Positions 25,588 through 33,605 of a stretch of DNA of 64,000 bases are shown one piece after another. The translations under genes were made by a program, and so were the position numbers. This stretch comes from Bradyrhizobium zhengyangense (lineage in GTDB: Bacteria > Pseudomonadota > Alphaproteobacteria > Rhizobiales > Xanthobacteraceae). The notes beneath the pieces are model-generated. The model searched no databases and was not told where the DNA came from. It saw nothing but the letters and a program-made list of their open reading frames with translations. Numbering within the stretch: the stretch's first letter is position 1; every line of letters starts with the position of its first letter. The DNA lies in contig NZ_JAKLUA010000009.1 of the NCBI RefSeq assembly GCF_022012435.1, positions 234,277 to 298,276 of the forward strand. Reading direction: 5' to 3'.

Positions 25588-27903
25588 ATGCTGTCGAGCC
25601 GCTCGAAGCCTGCCGTCTTTGCCCGCTGGACGAGCATTGCAGCACTAAGCATCTGCGCCCTCATGATCGACGCTGAACCTAGCTCTGGAGACAATATCCA
25701 GACTAGCTACACCTTGCCTGCAGTCATAGTCACTCGTGAGGAGATCCCACGGCGACCGCGAAGAGCTCCAACGCCACGCTCGGATCGAGCGCTCGGCATA
25801 GGGTCCAGTAGCCAGCTGGGCGGGCAAGCCTCAGCGGTATCGGCCAAGAGCAGCGCGGCCTTGGCTCCCGCGTCGAGCATGGCAAGCCAGATCACAGTAT
25901 CAGGCGAAGACGTCAACGCGCGGCCCGTGATGCGCCCGGGCGAAGTGCTCGAAGCTGTACCGGGGCTCATTGTGACGCAGCATTCCGGCGAGGGCAAAGC
26001 GAACCAGTACTTCTTGCGCGGCTATAATCTCGATCATGGCACGGATCTCGCGATCTATGTTGATGATGTGCCTGCCAACATGCGCACTCACGCCCACGGC
26101 CAGGGCTATGCCGACCTCAATTGGCTGATTCCTGAAGCGATCGCCGCCATGGAGGTAAAGAAGGGGCCTTACTTCGCCGATGAAGGCGACTTCTCCTCGG
26201 CCGGCGCCGTGCATATCGGCCTGATCGACCGCACGGTGAAGGGGCTAGCGCAGATGACCGCCGGCAGCTTTGGATATCGCCGCTTCCTCGGCATGGATTC
26301 GACGAGGCTCGGCGATGGGACATTGCTCCTCGCCGGCGAGGCTGGGACCTACAACGGCCCCTGGGACAACCCGGACAACCTCCGCAAGCTCAATGGGCTC
26401 TTGCGCTACAGTCAGGGCACGGCCACCGACGGCGTGTCGGTCACGGGCATGGCTTACGCCAACAGATGGAATTCGACCGATCAGGTGCCGCAGCGCGCCA
26501 TGACGGACGGATTGATGGATCGGTTTGGATCTGAAGACCCGACTGACGGCGGCAACGCAAACCGTTTTGCCCTGTCGGCGCGCGTGGCGCAGAGCGATAA
26601 TTCCGGGGCCTGGAAGGCGAACGCTTATGTCGTCAAGAGCGAGCTCGATCTCTACAATAACTTCACTTATTTCCTGGCCAATCCCGTTGTCGGCGACCAA
26701 TTTCACCAGCACGACGGCCGCCTAATGGCCGGCGCTAACATCGCACGGACGATGGATGGCTCATTCGCTGGGCTGCCGATGCAGACGACCTTCGGCCTGC
26801 AGTCCCGTTACGACGCCATCGATCTCGCGCTCACCGACACCCACCGGCGCAGTTTCCTGTCCAACGTACGCAGCGATAAGGTCGGGGAAGGCAGCATCGG
26901 CGCTTACGCCGAGAGTACGTTGCACTTTTCGGACTGGCTGAGGACCACGGTCGGTTGGCGCGGGGACTATTACGCGGCCGACGTGACGTCGCTGTTCGAT
27001 GCGAACAACTCAGGCCATGCCAACGCTACGATCGGAAGTCCCAAGCTTCGCATCGTGGTCGGTCCCTTTAACAAGACCGAGTTCTTTTTCGGCGCCGGCT
27101 ATGGCATGCACTCGAACGACGCGCGGGGTGCGACGACGACGGAAGATCCGAGCGATCCCGGGACAAAGCTGCCGCGCTCGCCGCTGCTGGTCCGCACCAG
27201 GGGCGCGGAGGTCGGCGTGCGTTCGAGGATCGTCCCGGATCTCGACACCTCGCTCAGCCTCTTCGTCCTCGACCAGGATTCCGAGATCCTGTTCTCAGGC
27301 GATGCCGGCGATACCACGACGGCGCGCGCGAGCCGCCGCTATGGATTCGAATGGACCAACCATTACCGCCCACGGTCTTGGATTGACGTCGACGCCGATC
27401 TCGCGATGACCCATGCGCGCTTTCGCGGTTACGACAGCGACCAGGCGGAGGTTTATGCCTCACTCGCCGGCTATCCCGCCGCGCAGATCGGCAACGCGCC
27501 CGGCAACTATATCCCTAACGCACCGACCATGATGGCGTCCGCCGGCATCTCGCTCGGCGCGAAGACGGGCTGGTTCGGCGCCCTGCGTTGGCGCTATCTC
27601 GCCTCCAGTCCGCTGACGGAAGACAACGCCTTCCGATCGCAACCTACCGGCATCTTCAACGCGCGGATCGGCTACCGCACCGACAAGGGCTGGCGCCTCC
27701 AGCTCGATTTGCTCAACCTCCTCAACAGCAAGGCGAACCAGATCACCTATGCCTATGGCTCCCTGCTGAAGACGGACAAACTTTACAATCTCTGTGCCGC
27801 CAATGCCGCCCCTGCGCCAGTCTGTGCCATTGGTGTGATGGACTATGTGCTTCACCCGGTCGAACCCTTGACCGTCCGAGTGACCCTAGCGGGCACATTC
27901 TGA
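25588..27903 (+). CDS. TonB-dependent outer-membrane receptor, probable nickel uptake
   Basis: A protein of 771 residues from ATG 25588 (an in-frame ATG at 25525 inside hupN would add 21). The N-terminus has a likely signal sequence (FARWTSIAALSICALMI). The plug domain shows VLEAVPGLIVTQH, YFLRGYNLDHGTDLAIYVDD and VKKGPYFADEGDFSSAGAV; the remainder is a 22-strand-type barrel ending in aromatic VTLAGTF, as outer-membrane proteins do. The frame starts immediately after (or inside) hupN, so both are likely co-transcribed from the sigma-54 promoter. Family members transport siderophores, cobalamin or metal chelates; nickel-chelate uptake is inferred from the operon, not from motifs. Confidence 0.85.
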   Translation: MLSSRSKPAVFARWTSIAALSICALMIDAEPSSGDNIQTSYTLPAVIVTREEIPRRPRRAPTPRSDRALGIGSSSQLGGQASAVSAKSSAALAPASSMASQITVSGEDVNARPVMRPGEVLEAVPGLIVTQHSGEGKANQYFLRGYNLDHGTDLAIYVDDVPANMRTHAHGQGYADLNWLIPEAIAAMEVKKGPYFADEGDFSSAGAVHIGLIDRTVKGLAQMTAGSFGYRRFLGMDSTRLGDGTLLLAGEAGTYNGPWDNPDNLRKLNGLLRYSQGTATDGVSVTGMAYANRWNSTDQVPQRAMTDGLMDRFGSEDPTDGGNANRFALSARVAQSDNSGAWKANAYVVKSELDLYNNFTYFLANPVVGDQFHQHDGRLMAGANIARTMDGSFAGLPMQTTFGLQSRYDAIDLALTDTHRRSFLSNVRSDKVGEGSIGAYAESTLHFSDWLRTTVGWRGDYYAADVTSLFDANNSGHANATIGSPKLRIVVGPFNKTEFFFGAGYGMHSNDARGATTTEDPSDPGTKLPRSPLLVRTRGAEVGVRSRIVPDLDTSLSLFVLDQDSEILFSGDAGDTTTARASRRYGFEWTNHYRPRSWIDVDADLAMTHARFRGYDSDQAEVYASLAGYPAAQIGNAPGNYIPNAPTMMASAGISLGAKTGWFGALRWRYLASSPLTEDNAFRSQPTGIFNARIGYRTDKGWRLQLDLLNLLNSKANQITYAYGSLLKTDKLYNLCAANAAPAPVCAIGVMDYVLHPVEPLTVRVTLAGTF

Positions 27904-27905
27904 TA

Positions 27906-28631
27906 TCAGTCAGGTCGCGAGTCGCGAAACGTCCGTTCGCCGGTAATAATGGCCGATAGCATGCTCTGACGCGACACGATGTCCTCGCGCACGGCAGCAT
28001 ATACATGCAGGATGACGAAAGTCACAATGAACCAGAGGCCGAGATGGTGCACTGTATGCACGTCTTGACTGTTTGGGAAGATCGAGAACCACCAGCCGAA
28101 CAGCGCATACCATAAGCTGTCGCGACCTTCGCCCTCAGCGTAAAGTGCAAATCCGGTCAGCATCATCAGGATCATCACAATCACGAACAAGAACATCGCA
28201 GTATTGGCCAAAGGATTGTGGCCGACGTATTTTTTCGGGTAGCGCACTAGGAACAGGTACCATCGCAGCTCGTACAAAAGGCCCCAGCGCCAGATCCGGT
28301 TGTAGATCGGAAACGCGAACAACTGGCGGGCATACTGGTTGCCGACGAACGCCCAGTAGACGCGATAAAGGAACGCGAAGGCGAGCACCTGTCCCGACGC
28401 GAAGTGAACAAATCGGATGTAGCCCATCGTGTACCAATTGCTAGCTTCACCAGGCATCGAGGGAAGCGGCGAGGCGATTAGATAACCGGTAACGGCCAGA
28501 AGAGAGATCGTTAGCGCATTTAACCAGTGCCAGATCCGTACCGGTGCCTCATAGACATAGATTGATTGGCGATCCGTGCCGACGGCGCCGACGGCGTCCA
28601 GCGTACCCGGAATCTCCGAGATTTTCGTCAT
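27906..28631 (-). CDS. Ni/Fe-hydrogenase b-type cytochrome, orphan copy
   Basis: A 241-residue membrane cytochrome b closely related to HupC at 38173. Shared blocks: YVYEAPVRIWHWLNA, VTGYLIASPLP, GYIRFVHFASGQVLAF, KYVGHNPLANTAMF, and NSQDVHTVHHLGLWF with the haem-ligand histidines, ending VSRQSMLSAIITGERTFRD. The start is ATG 28631, preceded by AGGAG at 7 bases. No hydrogenase small or large subunit is adjacent; the gene is convergent with the TonB receptor (stops 2 bases apart). It could serve as an alternative electron acceptor for HupSL or belong to another hydrogenase elsewhere. Confidence 0.88.
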   Translation of the reverse strand: MTKISEIPGTLDAVGAVGTDRQSIYVYEAPVRIWHWLNALTISLLAVTGYLIASPLPSMPGEASNWYTMGYIRFVHFASGQVLAFAFLYRVYWAFVGNQYARQLFAFPIYNRIWRWGLLYELRWYLFLVRYPKKYVGHNPLANTAMFLFVIVMILMMLTGFALYAEGEGRDSLWYALFGWWFSIFPNSQDVHTVHHLGLWFIVTFVILHVYAAVREDIVSRQSMLSAIITGERTFRDSRPD

Positions 28632-29081
28632 CGCATGCTCCTGCATTGAGAGTGATTCGACGCAGCGAACAAACGAATCAGCGCATGCCATCGAGAATAT
28701 CGCGCGCATGCCGGCGCGAAATCACCGCCCTGCAATTTTTTTCTTCACGCTTCAGCGGCCCTACGCAACGAAGAATTGGAAACCCGCTTTAACCGCAGGT
28801 GGAAATCCTGCTTTCATATCTTTATTGAACCTCTTTGCTATTTTCCGCTGCATCCACGTGGGTTCGCGGTCTTTTTCCCTGCATGAGCAGCGAGCTTCCT
28901 TACCCGGCGCACGACACTTGCTGCGCGGCAGCTCGCTGCAATTTACCGATGATTAGGAGAGACGGCACATCGTTTGCTCATTTCCAGCTCCAGCGAACCG
29001 GGTATTTGCGATATGGATTTGAGCTTCATTCGGCGCGGCGGCGCATCGCGCCGGGCAGGCGTCTTCCAGACACAGGGCCGG
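28632..29081. other. Divergent intergenic region
   Basis: Between the cytochrome b and chemoreceptor starts. It holds a -24/-12-like string (GCGCACGACACTTGCT, 28907-28922) in which the -24 GG is changed, so I do not call it a promoter. In-frame codons upstream of 29082 extend to a TTG at 28974. Confidence 0.4.
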
Positions 29082-31085
29082 ATGAATGCAGCGGCCATGA
29101 GCTTGCCGAAAAGCGAGCCAGTCATCGCCAACCTGTCAATTCGCCTGAAAATCATGATGGGATTTGCTATCGTTCTGCTGCTGTCGGCGGGCACCATGGC
29201 GGGCGCCTGGTTTGGCTATGAGGCGATCCTCGACGGCTTCGACGTTTATCGTATCAGCATGTCGGAATCGGATTATGCGCGCGAAATCGACAGCTCGCTC
29301 TCGGCATACCAGAGCAACGCGCGCTATTACGCCCTGACGGGCATAAAGGAGGCGGAAGCTGCCGCGGAAGAGGCGCGACGCTTGCTCGAGCGAACGATCA
29401 CGGCAGCCAAAACCGAGACTGCAACTCTCAGCTGGCAGCAGTCGATAAAGGAACTGTTCGAAGCCTACCGCGCCTATACCGATTCCTTCAACAAAGTGTT
29501 GGCGCTGCGCGCCGGGATCGATCGCTCGGCAGCCACGATGGGCGGACAGGCGCACGTCATCCGGACCGCGCTCGATCAGGTGAAGGCGCCGGGCGCTCAA
29601 GCAGAAAATATCATTGAGCGTTTCGATACGATCGATCGCCTCGTAACGACAGAATTGAAGCTCCACGATGAAGTCCTCGCGAGGGACGTCTTACAGAGAA
29701 TAGAAGGGTTTAAAGGTGCGATCGTGCGAGAGCGTCGCTCGCCGGACGTCGGCGGACAGGCGCTCGACGAGCTCGTCGCGTCTTACCGAGATGGGTTCGC
29801 CCGAGTGGAGGCCGCAGGCCAAGAGATCGATCGTTTGATGGCGGACATGTGGAAGCTGCGTCACGGACTATCCGGGGCGGCCGCCTCTCTGAAGCGAGTG
29901 GCTTTGGCGGAGCAGGCTGATGCCGAGAAAAAGACCGCGGTGCAAATCATCCACGGTCAATCGGTAGTGGTTGCCCTTGCGCTCGCCTCGATTGCAATTG
30001 GCCTCGTGCTCTCCTTTGCGATCGGACGCGGTATCGCAAAACCTGTCATCGCGATGTGCAGCTCGATGATCGAGCTGGCAAACGGCCGCTATGAGATCGT
30101 GCTGCCGGGGCTCGGTCGGCACGACGAGGTCGGCAAGATGGCTGGCGCGGTCGAGAGCTTCAAGCGGCAAGCCATTGAGCGCGCCGAACGCGAAGCTGCG
30201 GAGATCGAAGAGCGTAACAGGTCGGCGGCCGAGCTGCGGCGCGCTGAGCTCGCTAAATTCGCTGGCGGCTTTGAGGCCGCGGTGGGTGACATCGTCAACG
30301 GCATTTCGGGTTCTGCTCAGCAACTCGAAGCAGCAGCATCAACGCTGTCACGCAATGCGGAGGCGACAGGGGGCCTGACCAACGCGGTGGTCGGCGCCGC
30401 GCGAGAATCGTCGAGCAGCATTGGTTTGGTCGCCTCGGCGGCCGAGGAGCTGTCGCTGTCGATCAATGATATTCGCACCCAGGTCCGCAACTCGAATGCG
30501 ATCTCCGGTAATGCGGTAGCCCAGGCCAAGAGCACGGACGCCCGCATCGCGACGCTCGCGCAAGCCTCGCACCGGATTGGTGATGTCGTGAAGCTGATTA
30601 CAGCGGTCGCAGAGCAGACCAATCTGCTCGCGCTCAATGCCACCATTGAGGCAGCCCGCGCCGGAGAGGCGGGCCGCGGCTTTGCCGTCGTCGCAGCCGA
30701 GGTGAAGTCGCTTGCAAGCCAAACCGCCCGTGCGACGGAGGAGATCGGCTCTCACGTCGAAGGTATGCAGCAAGCGACCGGAGATTCGATTGCCGCGATC
30801 AAGTCGATCGCCGGCATCATTGGCGATATCTCCGCCATCTCGGGTTCGATCGCGTCCGCCGTCGACCAGCAGACCGCGACGACACAGGCGATCGCACAGA
30901 GCGCGCAGCAGGCGGCCTCTGGCACCGCGCAGGTGTCATCCAATCTCGAGCAGGTCAATCGCGAAGCAAGCGAGACCGGCTCGGCGGCTTCCGCCGTGCT
31001 GCAATCAGCGCGCGGACTAACCGAGGCGAGCCACCGCCTGCGCGCGGAGCTTGACCGTTTCATGGCCAACGTCGTCGCGGCGTAG
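29082..31085 (+). CDS. Methyl-accepting chemotaxis protein
   Basis: A transmembrane chemoreceptor of about 667 residues; the start is uncertain (TTG 28974, ATG 29013, 29082 or 29097). Order of parts: first transmembrane helix (LKIMMGFAIVLLLSAGTMAG), a long helical periplasmic sensor region, second helix (VVVALALASIAIGLVLSF), a HAMP domain, and the signalling domain with the hairpin tip EQTNLLALNATIEAARAGEA and GFAVVAAEVKSLASQTARA. It is a HBM/TarH-type sensor by its alpha-helical ligand region. There are no che genes nearby; it sits between the cytochrome b and the hup cluster, so a role in taxis linked to H2 or redox state is possible but unproven. Confidence 0.9.
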   Translation: MNAAAMSLPKSEPVIANLSIRLKIMMGFAIVLLLSAGTMAGAWFGYEAILDGFDVYRISMSESDYAREIDSSLSAYQSNARYYALTGIKEAEAAAEEARRLLERTITAAKTETATLSWQQSIKELFEAYRAYTDSFNKVLALRAGIDRSAATMGGQAHVIRTALDQVKAPGAQAENIIERFDTIDRLVTTELKLHDEVLARDVLQRIEGFKGAIVRERRSPDVGGQALDELVASYRDGFARVEAAGQEIDRLMADMWKLRHGLSGAAASLKRVALAEQADAEKKTAVQIIHGQSVVVALALASIAIGLVLSFAIGRGIAKPVIAMCSSMIELANGRYEIVLPGLGRHDEVGKMAGAVESFKRQAIERAEREAAEIEERNRSAAELRRAELAKFAGGFEAAVGDIVNGISGSAQQLEAAASTLSRNAEATGGLTNAVVGAARESSSSIGLVASAAEELSLSINDIRTQVRNSNAISGNAVAQAKSTDARIATLAQASHRIGDVVKLITAVAEQTNLLALNATIEAARAGEAGRGFAVVAAEVKSLASQTARATEEIGSHVEGMQQATGDSIAAIKSIAGIIGDISAISGSIASAVDQQTATTQAIAQSAQQAASGTAQVSSNLEQVNREASETGSAASAVLQSARGLTEASHRLRAELDRFMANVVAA

Positions 31086-31202
31086 TCTGGCTCGCAATGC
31101 GAGACGCCTGCGACTACCATTGCGCAAGTGCCAGAGACCTGCGCTAGTCAACGGACAAGCCGGCACCCTCGCGTGGGCAAACCGGTATCCTAGGGATCGT
31201 CG

Positions 31203-32519
31203 ATGGAGCATGGTCTGGATCTGGCCGGATTCGCGTTGCACCCGCAACGCGGTGCAGTGTTGGGTGAGGTGCATGCGCGTCCGTTCACGCGGCTCTCCGC
31301 GCCTCTCGCAGTGCTGCGATTTGCTTTTTTGGGCCAGGGAGAAGCGGCGGCCGCCGACCGGCAGGCCTTTGTAGGCTTTTGCACCGCGCAGGGCTTGGCG
31401 GCACCCGAGGTGTCGGCTAAGCACCACCAGGTGTCAATCGGAGCAGTTTCGCTACGCTGGGAACAGCATTCCGAATTCACGACTTTCACCTGGATCTGGA
31501 GTAATGAGGCATCCGCGCTGGCGTTCGCTCCCATCGGTGACGAACTTACCGCATTGATCCGGGCACTGCCGCAAACGGGACAGCTGCTTGTGGCGGTGAG
31601 GCTCGAGGTGGAGCAGACCGAAGCGGCCGTCGCGCGCGCTGAGGAGCTGTTTGATAAGAGCAGCCTCGCAATGGCGACAGTCCGCAGCGGCCCTGCGGTC
31701 GTCGCTTCCGACTTTCGTGCGGATGCGCAGGGCTTTGTCCGCATTCTCATCTGCAACGACGGCCTGTCGCCGGGCCGGCTTGGCGCTCTTGTGCAGCGCG
31801 TGCTGGAGATCGAGACCTATCGCACGCTGGCGCTGCTCGGCCTGCCGGCCGCGCTCGAGCTCGCGCCCTCGGTCGATCACATTGGGCGGCGGCTGGTCGA
31901 AGTGCTCCAGGAGATGCAGGGCGCCGAGGACCTCAAGCTCAACAATCACCTCCTCACGGAGCTGACCGCATTGGCCGCCTCATTGGAGCGCGGCGCAGCG
32001 GGTAGCCTGTTCCGCTTCGGCGCGAGCCGGGCTTATTACGACATCGTGCAGGCCCGCCTTGGCGTGATCGAAGGAAGCGAGATCGGAGGGCGACCGACCT
32101 GGTCGTCCTTCCTTGCCCGGCGGATGGCGCCGGCGATGCGCACCTGCGCCGCGATGGAGGACCGCCAGGCCAACTTATCGATCAAGCTAGCGCGCGCCGC
32201 CGATCTCCTGCGCACGCGGGTGGACGTGGAACTGGAGGAGCAGAATCGTGACCTGCTGCGCTCAATGAACGAGCGCACCAAGCTGCAATTGCGCCTGCAG
32301 AGCACCGTCGAAGGCCTCTCCGTGGCGGCGATCGGCTATTACGTCGTCAGCCTGTTCGGCTACCTCGCTAAGGGCGCACATGACGGCGGCTTGCATGTCG
32401 AGCCGTCACTCGCGACAGCATTGTTCGTACCATTTGCCGTCGGTCTAATTTGGATCATCACGCACCGGATCCGCCAGAGGCACCTTAAACATGAAGGCGC
32501 GCCGGGCGATCATGACTGA
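31203..32519 (+). CDS. DUF3422 family membrane protein
   Basis: A 438-residue protein of the DUF3422 family: N-terminal VLGEVHARPFTRLSAPLAVL is the family's clearest motif, followed by VSIGAVSLRWEQHSEFTTFT and a C-terminal pair of transmembrane helices (LSVAAIGYYVVSLFGYLAKG, TALFVPFAVGLIWIITHRIR) preceded by a long helical stretch. Its function is not known. It ends with an ATGA overlap with a 25-codon ORF that itself overlaps hupU by ATGA, so translation appears coupled into the H2-sensor genes. Confidence 0.88.
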   Translation: MEHGLDLAGFALHPQRGAVLGEVHARPFTRLSAPLAVLRFAFLGQGEAAAADRQAFVGFCTAQGLAAPEVSAKHHQVSIGAVSLRWEQHSEFTTFTWIWSNEASALAFAPIGDELTALIRALPQTGQLLVAVRLEVEQTEAAVARAEELFDKSSLAMATVRSGPAVVASDFRADAQGFVRILICNDGLSPGRLGALVQRVLEIETYRTLALLGLPAALELAPSVDHIGRRLVEVLQEMQGAEDLKLNNHLLTELTALAASLERGAAGSLFRFGASRAYYDIVQARLGVIEGSEIGGRPTWSSFLARRMAPAMRTCAAMEDRQANLSIKLARAADLLRTRVDVELEEQNRDLLRSMNERTKLQLRLQSTVEGLSVAAIGYYVVSLFGYLAKGAHDGGLHVEPSLATALFVPFAVGLIWIITHRIRQRHLKHEGAPGDHD

Positions 32520-32589
32520 GTTCCTTCGCGCCGAGGGCTTGCCATTCGAGCCGGGTCGGCCGAAGCTGGTGGAGCTGGAGGGCAAGTGA
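32512..32589 (+). CDS. 25-residue ORF linking DUF3422 and hupU
   Basis: ATG 32512 to TGA 32587-32589 encodes a 25-residue peptide beginning MTEFLRAEGLPFEPGRPK. Its start overlaps the DUF3422 stop and its stop overlaps the hupU start (ATGA). It may be a translated coupling leader or a remnant of a longer protein. The only evidence is position, start and stop overlap; no family is recognised. Confidence 0.3.
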   Translation: MTEFLRAEGLPFEPGRPKLVELEGK

Positions 32590-33605
32590 TGAGCCAATCG
32601 AACGGAATGACCAACCTGCTCTGGCTGCAAGGCGCGAGCTGCGGCGGTTGCACCATGTCGATCCTCGAAAGCGGCTCTTCCGGCTGGTTCGACGAACTGA
32701 GGCAGTTCGGCATCAACCTGCTGTGGCATCCCTCGGTCAGCGAGGAGACAGGCGAGGAAGCGGCCGAGGTGCTCAACTCCGTGCGCGAGGGCAGGGTGCC
32801 GCTCGACCTACTGCTCCTCGAAGGCTCCGTTGCCCGCGGCCCGAACGATAGCGGCCGCTTCAACATGCTCGCGGGCACGGGCCGCTCGATCTACCACTGG
32901 ATGCTAGATCTCGCGCCGCGGGCGGACTATGTCGTTGCGGTCGGAAGCTGTGCCGCCTATGGCGGGGTGCCAGCCGCCGGCGCCAATCCAACCGACGCGG
33001 TCGGGCTGCAATTCGAGGGCGCCGATGCTGGCGGCGCGCTCGGCGCAGGCTTCCGCTCCCGGCTCGGCTTGCCGGTGATCAATGTGGCTGGCTGTGCGCC
33101 GCATCCGGGCTGGATGATGGAAACCATTTTGGCACTGACGTCCAAGGACTTGTCAGCGACTGACCTCGACACCTATGGCCGACCGAAATTCGTTGCCAAC
33201 CATCTTGCTCATCACGGCTGCTCCCGCAACGAGTTCTATGAGTTCAAGGCCAGCGCCGAAACCATGTCCGAGCGCGGCTGCCTCATGGAGCATCTCGGCT
33301 GCAAGGCGACTCAGGCTGTCGGCGATTGCAACCAGCGCTCCTGGAACGGCGGCGGTTCCTGCACGAAGGGCGGTTATGCCTGCATCGCCTGCACGTCACC
33401 TGGCTTCGAAGACGCGCAGAATTTCCTGGAGACCGCCAAGCTTGCCGGCATCCCAGTCGGCTTGCCGACCGACATGCCAAAAGCCTGGTTCGTCGCGCTC
33501 GCGGCGTTGTCGAAATCGGCGACTCCGCGGCGCGTGAGGCTGAATGCGACCGCTGATCATGTGGTGGTGCCGCCCGGCCGCACCACGGCCAAGCGCACGC
33601 CATGA
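32589..33605 (+). CDS. hupU: H2-sensing [NiFe] hydrogenase small subunit
   Basis: A 338-residue small subunit of the regulatory (sensor) hydrogenase. Iron-sulfur ligands are visible in GASCGGCTMS, GSCAAYGG, VAGCAPHPG, the histidine/cysteine stretch HHGCSRNEFYEF, GCLMEHLGCKA and CTKGGYACIACTSPGF. It starts directly with MSQSNGMTNLLW and has no twin-arginine signal, the key difference from HupS: sensor hydrogenases stay in the cytoplasm. It overlaps HupV by ATGA. With HupV it detects H2 and signals to HupT/HoxA. Confidence 0.95.
   Translation: MSQSNGMTNLLWLQGASCGGCTMSILESGSSGWFDELRQFGINLLWHPSVSEETGEEAAEVLNSVREGRVPLDLLLLEGSVARGPNDSGRFNMLAGTGRSIYHWMLDLAPRADYVVAVGSCAAYGGVPAAGANPTDAVGLQFEGADAGGALGAGFRSRLGLPVINVAGCAPHPGWMMETILALTSKDLSATDLDTYGRPKFVANHLAHHGCSRNEFYEFKASAETMSERGCLMEHLGCKATQAVGDCNQRSWNGGGSCTKGGYACIACTSPGFEDAQNFLETAKLAGIPVGLPTDMPKAWFVALAALSKSATPRRVRLNATADHVVVPPGRTTAKRTP

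Noticed and set aside
28907..28922. Sigma-54-like element GCGCACGACACTTGCT upstream of the chemoreceptor
   Set aside because: The -12 half is perfect but the -24 GG reads CG; that dinucleotide is almost invariant, so I do not call a promoter.
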